Shown here: positions 59,660 to 64,000 of the stretch, in pieces
Numbering within the stretch: position 1 is the stretch's first letter
Layout of the letters: the number at the start of each line of letters is the position of its first letter
Source of the DNA: Bacteroidota bacterium
GTDB taxonomy: Bacteria > Bacteroidota > Bacteroidia > Bacteroidales > Rikenellaceae
Direction of reading: 5' to 3'
Assembly: GCA_015222165.1 (NCBI GenBank)
Contig: JADFUS010000014.1
Location: forward strand, 1 to 64,000
DNA: 64,000 nt
Program-made: the position numbers and the translations under genes
Notes under the pieces: model-generated
Databases searched by the model: none
What the model was told of the DNA's origin: nothing
Seen by the model: only the letters and a program-made list of their open reading frames with translations

Positions 59660-60232
59660 ATGGGATATATGGAAATAATAATAGGTTCGATATTCGTAAA
59701 TAATATTGTCCTATCTCGCTTTTTGGGTATTTGCCCATTTTTAGGCGTTTCAAATAAAGTTTCTACATCACTCGGCATGGGTGGAGCTGTAATTTTTGTT
59801 ATGGCTTTATCTTCAGTTTTCGTGTGGTTAATTCAAGATTTAGTTCTTATTCCTCTAGGTATAGAGTATATGCAAACTATAACTTTTATTCTTGTTATAG
59901 CAATGCTTGTTCAGATGGTTGAGATAATACTAAAAAAATTGAGTCCTTCGTTATATCAGGCTCTTGGTATTTTTCTTCCACTTATAACAACAAACTGTGC
60001 AGTGCTTGGGGTAGCACTTATTCTTGTTCAAAATGAATTTACACTTCTTCAAAGTATTGCTTTTGCAACTGCTAATGCTATAGGTTTTACTATTGCTTTA
60101 GTTTTGTTTGCAGGTCTAAGAGAGCGTATTGAGCTTTCAAATGCACCTACAGCAATGAAAGGAGTACCAGTATCTATTCTTACAGCTGGACTATTGGCGA
60201 TGGCGTTTATGGGATTTGCGGGGTTAGTCTAA
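59660..60232 (+). CDS. rnfA: Rnf electron transport complex subunit A
   Basis: IIIGSIFVNNIVLSRFLGICPFLGVSNKVSTSLGMGGAV; TNCAVLGVALI. Confidence 0.96.
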   Translation: MGYMEIIIGSIFVNNIVLSRFLGICPFLGVSNKVSTSLGMGGAVIFVMALSSVFVWLIQDLVLIPLGIEYMQTITFILVIAMLVQMVEIILKKLSPSLYQALGIFLPLITTNCAVLGVALILVQNEFTLLQSIAFATANAIGFTIALVLFAGLRERIELSNAPTAMKGVPVSILTAGLLAMAFMGFAGLV

Positions 60233-60245
60233 TTTAAAAATAAAT

Positions 60246-60875
60246 ATGTTTGCGAAAGAGCTTTTTACATTTGGTATGTTAGTGGTTACTTCATACCTTA
60301 CACTTATTAATCCTTTTGGCGTTATGCCAATTTATTTAACAGCTACGGCGGATTTAGATGTTAAAGCTAGAGAGAAGACAGCTAAAAAAGCGACACTTAT
60401 AGCATTTATTATAATGCTTGTTTTTGCTTTTTCAGGTCAATTGTTATTTAAATTTTTTGGAATATCAGTTGGTGGATTTAAAATTGCGGGAGGTATAATT
60501 TTCCTACTTATGGGTATGGATATGCTTCAAGCAAGGTTATCAAGAACAAAAGTTAAAGATTCAGAGGTTAAAACATATGTAAATGATGTTTCTATAACAC
60601 CTTTAGCGATTCCATTATTGTCGGGACCAGGTGCATTAACAAACTCTATTATTCTCATGCAAGAGGCTACGACAATTGAGATGAAAATAGTTTTTGTTAT
60701 AGGATTGGCTTTAACTATGGCGTTGACTTGTCTTATTCTTATTTCTGCTTCAAAACTAATAAAAATTATTGGCGAAACAGGAATGAATGTTATGATGAGA
60801 CTTATGGGAATGATTGTTATGGTTATTGCTGTAGAGTTCTTTACAAGTGGAGTAAAAGATATTTTTAATCTTTAA
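60246..60875 (+). CDS. MarC-family integral membrane protein
   Basis: LINPFGVMPIYLTATADLDVKAREKTAKKA; TPLAIPLLSGPGALTNSIILMQEA. Confidence 0.92.
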   Translation: MFAKELFTFGMLVVTSYLTLINPFGVMPIYLTATADLDVKAREKTAKKATLIAFIIMLVFAFSGQLLFKFFGISVGGFKIAGGIIFLLMGMDMLQARLSRTKVKDSEVKTYVNDVSITPLAIPLLSGPGALTNSIILMQEATTIEMKIVFVIGLALTMALTCLILISASKLIKIIGETGMNVMMRLMGMIVMVIAVEFFTSGVKDIFNL

Positions 60876-60883
60876 TAAAGAGT

Positions 60884-63800
60884 ATGAAAATAAAAAGTTT
60901 TATATTTATTGTTGTTATGTCTGTTGTCCCTATGTTGGCACAGGCGCAACGAGAATTTCAACAAGTTTATGTTGAGGAAGAAAGTGTTGTGTTACAACAA
61001 TACTATAAAGGTTGTGAATTATATCGTAAACAGATGTATGCTGCATCAATAATGCAACTGCAACAAATCTTGCCCGATATAACAAAACCTATACAGAAAG
61101 AGAGAGCAACTTTTTATATTGCACATTCTCGTTCTATTCTTCAACAGCAATATGCGAATGATATTCTTAAAGATTATATCTCGCAAACAACAAATAAAAT
61201 ATATAAAACTTTAGCAGAAGTTATAATGATGGACAACTATCTGCTTATGGGTGACCTTCCAGAAACACGAAATATGCTTGATGTTATAGATAGCAAATTT
61301 CTTTATTCTGAGAGTCAACCTACTTACAGTTATATCAAAGCTTACGTGTCGCTTATCGATAAAAATATCGATGAGGCACGTGGGCTTTTTATTAATGTCT
61401 CACAAATAGAGTGTTCACATAAATTTGATGCAATTTATTATTTAGGTTATATAGCTTATCTAAATAAAGATTATGATTATGCTTTAAAAAACTTTAATAT
61501 AGTTTTAAAAGAGGGTGGTCCATACGAAAAAGCTAATGCTTATATTGCACAAATAAAATTTGCTCAAGGAGACTATGCTTACGTTATAAGTAATCAAGAT
61601 AAATTATTGACGTATACCGCCGATAAACTTCTTTTTTCAGAGGTAAATAGAATGATAGCTTGTTCTTATTATAATTCTAAGGATTATGTAAGCACAATAG
61701 ATTTTATGGAACGTTTTAAAAATGCTAATGGCAAAATGGGACGTTCGGAATATTATATATTGGGTTATAGCTATTACATTATGAACAACTATTCTAAGGC
61801 AATAGATCAGTTTGTGAATATCTTAGATGGTAATAACAAAGTTGTTCAGAATGCATATTATCTTCTTGGAGATTCTTATATTAAAACGCAGAATAAAACT
61901 GGAGCGATGACAGCTTTTGGTATGGCTTCGGATATGAATTTTGATGCCGAAGTAACCGAAGATGCTCTTTACAATTATGCAAAATTAACTTACGAAATAA
62001 CAGAGAGCACTTTATACACAAATAAAATAGATGTTTTATTAAAATTCTATCAGAAATATCCAGAATCAAAACATAGAGATGAAATAAGTGGTTATCTTTT
62101 AAATCTATATCTTAATGGTGGAGATGTCGATTCTGCTGTGATTATTGCTAGAAGAGTAAAAAATCCTAGCGTAGAAGTTCGTAAAGCTCTTCAACGTACC
62201 TACTATGATAAAGGTATTCAATATTTCAAAGCTAAACAATTTGATTCAGCAATAGATATGTTTAAAACATCAATGACTTATGGTGTTACACCAAGATATA
62301 GTGCTTTATCACTGTTTTGGATAGCAGAATCTCATGCTGGAAAAGGTGAATTTAATAATGATGTTGCGTGGATGTACAAAAAATATCAGGCAAAATCATC
62401 AAGTAGTGTTTTAGAGTGGCAAATGTCAAATTATTCTATTGGTTATCAATATTTTAATTCGCAACAATGGGGTTACGCTATTACATGGTTCGATAAATTT
62501 ATAAAAACTTATAACGGCGAAGGTAACTATATTTCTGATGCCTATGCTCGTATTGGCGATTCATGGCTTGCTCGTTCTGATTATCGTAGAGCTAAGAATA
62601 ATTATAAAAAATCATTGTCTTTATCCAAAAATGATCAAGTAGAATATCAACTTGCTATGACTTACGGTATGGCAAAAGATAACGCTTCAAAAATATCATT
62701 ATTGAAACGTATTGTTGGTGAAGAAAAATCGCAATATTTTGAAAAAGCAATAATGGAACTTGCTTCGACATTCTTAAAAATGAATAATTTTATTGATGCG
62801 AAGAAAGATTTGATATATATGTTAAATAAGTGTCCAGATTCTCCTTATTATTCTAAAGCACTGTTACAATTAGCTGTTGTTGAGGTTAATAACGGTAAAA
62901 CTGACGATGCTGTAGAACTTTATAAACGTGTAGCTAAAGAATTTCCTCTTTCCGAAGAAGCAAAAGGTGCTCATATAGCTTTAAAAAGTATATATGTTTC
63001 TAAAGGTAATATTCAGCAATATTTTGATTTCTTGAAAAGTATAGGTAAAATGTCACTTGTAAATGAAGATGACAAGGAGAAACTTACTTTTGAAGTCGTT
63101 CAGGGATTTTATACAAAAAGTAATTTTAATAAAACAGTAAGTGAGGGTCTAGCATATATCAATTTATATCCAAGTGGTCAGCATGATGTAGATATTCTAT
63201 ATTATCTAGCCGACTCTTATTTACGATTAGGAAAAGCTGAAAAAGCACTTAAATATTTTGAAGATGTTTCGAAAATGCCTCAAAATCAATATACTGTTGC
63301 TTCTAACCTTGAACTTTCAAAAATATATTCGAAAGATAAAAAATATATAGATGCTTATAATTCATTAACTTCGGTTATAAAATATTCTACAGATGTTTAT
63401 GAAAAACGTGATGCTTTAGAAAATCAAATGTCATTATCTATTTTATCAAAAGATTCTGTCATAATTAGAAAATCTTACAGAGCAATTTTATCGGCTAAAG
63501 ATATATCTAAAGAGATTCTTAGCGAGGCGTGGTTTGTTTCGGCTGAAGATTTGTTTGAAGAGGGTAAATATAATAAAGCTATAAAATCATTTGAGAATGT
63601 AAATCTTTCTATGCAAAGCGAAACAGCTGTGAGAGCAAAATATATGGTGGCTTTGTCTTATTTCAATTTGAAAAAATATGATAAGGTTGAAAGTTGCGTT
63701 ATGAAGCTTGCATCAAAAGATACTCCTCATCAATATTGGATAGCTAAAGGTTTTATTTTACTTGGTGATACATATCTTAAACGAAATGATAAGTTCCAAG

Positions 63801-63898
63801 CGAAAGCTACATACAAGAGTGTCTCTGAAGGATATGACAATGATGCAGATGGAATAAAAGAGCTTGCAACTCAAAAATTAAAAGACTTATTAAAATAG
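60884..63898 (+). CDS. Large secreted TPR-repeat protein
   Basis: Signal peptide MKIKSFIFIVVMSVVPMLAQAQ; many TPR-like units such as AYYLLGDSYIKTQNKTGAMTAFGMAS, DILYYLADSYLRLGKAEKALKYFEDVS. Confidence 0.88.
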   Translation: MKIKSFIFIVVMSVVPMLAQAQREFQQVYVEEESVVLQQYYKGCELYRKQMYAASIMQLQQILPDITKPIQKERATFYIAHSRSILQQQYANDILKDYISQTTNKIYKTLAEVIMMDNYLLMGDLPETRNMLDVIDSKFLYSESQPTYSYIKAYVSLIDKNIDEARGLFINVSQIECSHKFDAIYYLGYIAYLNKDYDYALKNFNIVLKEGGPYEKANAYIAQIKFAQGDYAYVISNQDKLLTYTADKLLFSEVNRMIACSYYNSKDYVSTIDFMERFKNANGKMGRSEYYILGYSYYIMNNYSKAIDQFVNILDGNNKVVQNAYYLLGDSYIKTQNKTGAMTAFGMASDMNFDAEVTEDALYNYAKLTYEITESTLYTNKIDVLLKFYQKYPESKHRDEISGYLLNLYLNGGDVDSAVIIARRVKNPSVEVRKALQRTYYDKGIQYFKAKQFDSAIDMFKTSMTYGVTPRYSALSLFWIAESHAGKGEFNNDVAWMYKKYQAKSSSSVLEWQMSNYSIGYQYFNSQQWGYAITWFDKFIKTYNGEGNYISDAYARIGDSWLARSDYRRAKNNYKKSLSLSKNDQVEYQLAMTYGMAKDNASKISLLKRIVGEEKSQYFEKAIMELASTFLKMNNFIDAKKDLIYMLNKCPDSPYYSKALLQLAVVEVNNGKTDDAVELYKRVAKEFPLSEEAKGAHIALKSIYVSKGNIQQYFDFLKSIGKMSLVNEDDKEKLTFEVVQGFYTKSNFNKTVSEGLAYINLYPSGQHDVDILYYLADSYLRLGKAEKALKYFEDVSKMPQNQYTVASNLELSKIYSKDKKYIDAYNSLTSVIKYSTDVYEKRDALENQMSLSILSKDSVIIRKSYRAILSAKDISKEILSEAWFVSAEDLFEEGKYNKAIKSFENVNLSMQSETAVRAKYMVALSYFNLKKYDKVESCVMKLASKDTPHQYWIAKGFILLGDTYLKRNDKFQAKATYKSVSEGYDNDADGIKELATQKLKDLLK

Positions 63899-63904
63899 TT
63901 GAAG

Positions 63905-64000
63905 ATGAGAAATATATCAAAAAATATAGTTTTAGTTATATTGATGCTCTCTTGTTATGTTGCCGAGGCACAAGAGAAGAAGAGTGTTGTTACTCAGAAT
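63905..64000 (+). CDS. Start of a secreted protein, truncated by window end
   Basis: MRNISKNIVLVILMLSCYVAEAQEKKSVVTQN; signal-peptide-like, same strand after the TPR gene. Confidence 0.6.
   Translation, partial: MRNISKNIVLVILMLSCYVAEAQEKKSVVTQN

Overview
This 64 kb AT-rich window looks like a chromosomal core region of a Bacteroidales-type bacterium. Evidence: TAnnTTTG -7 promoter elements, a SusC/SusD pair, the gene set, and very few Shine-Dalgarno motifs. It holds: a partial tRNA-fMet; a GH3-family gene; infC and thrS; gdhA; a fused str-S10-spc-alpha ribosomal supercluster (rpsL to rplQ, ~6.8-24.7 kb); a zinc-ribbon membrane protein; tRNA-Cys; an aminotransferase; rubrerythrin; a CDF transporter; ddh; oxyR-trxB; uvrC; rpmE (type B); a mannose-1-phosphate guanylyltransferase; a glutaminyl cyclotransferase-like lipoprotein; a P5C dehydrogenase; gcvT; mqnC; SusC/SusD; a ferredoxin; nadK-uppS-bamA-ompH-ompH; rsmE; rseC-rnfBCDGEA; marC; and a large TPR protein. 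I see no CRISPR array, prophage or transposase, and no clearly new multigene system. The most interesting signals are small and mostly regulatory: (1) infC has no canonical start codon able to encode its conserved N-terminus, but has AGGAGG followed by ATA; (2) an in-frame TGA replaces a conserved Gly in P5C dehydrogenase; (3) the thrS leader has a hairpin resembling the tRNA-Thr(UGU) anticodon arm; (4) the gdhA leader has a nested hairpin and a short uORF overlapping the gdhA start; (5) long inverted repeats lie over or near the ddh, susC and rsmE/rnf promoters, and one lies inside a lipoprotein CDS; (6) hairpins occur at rpsJ-rplC and rpsN-rpsH; (7) the rplQ terminator is duplicated. All assignments come from reading sequence and recalling protein families. 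No database searches or folding programs were run.
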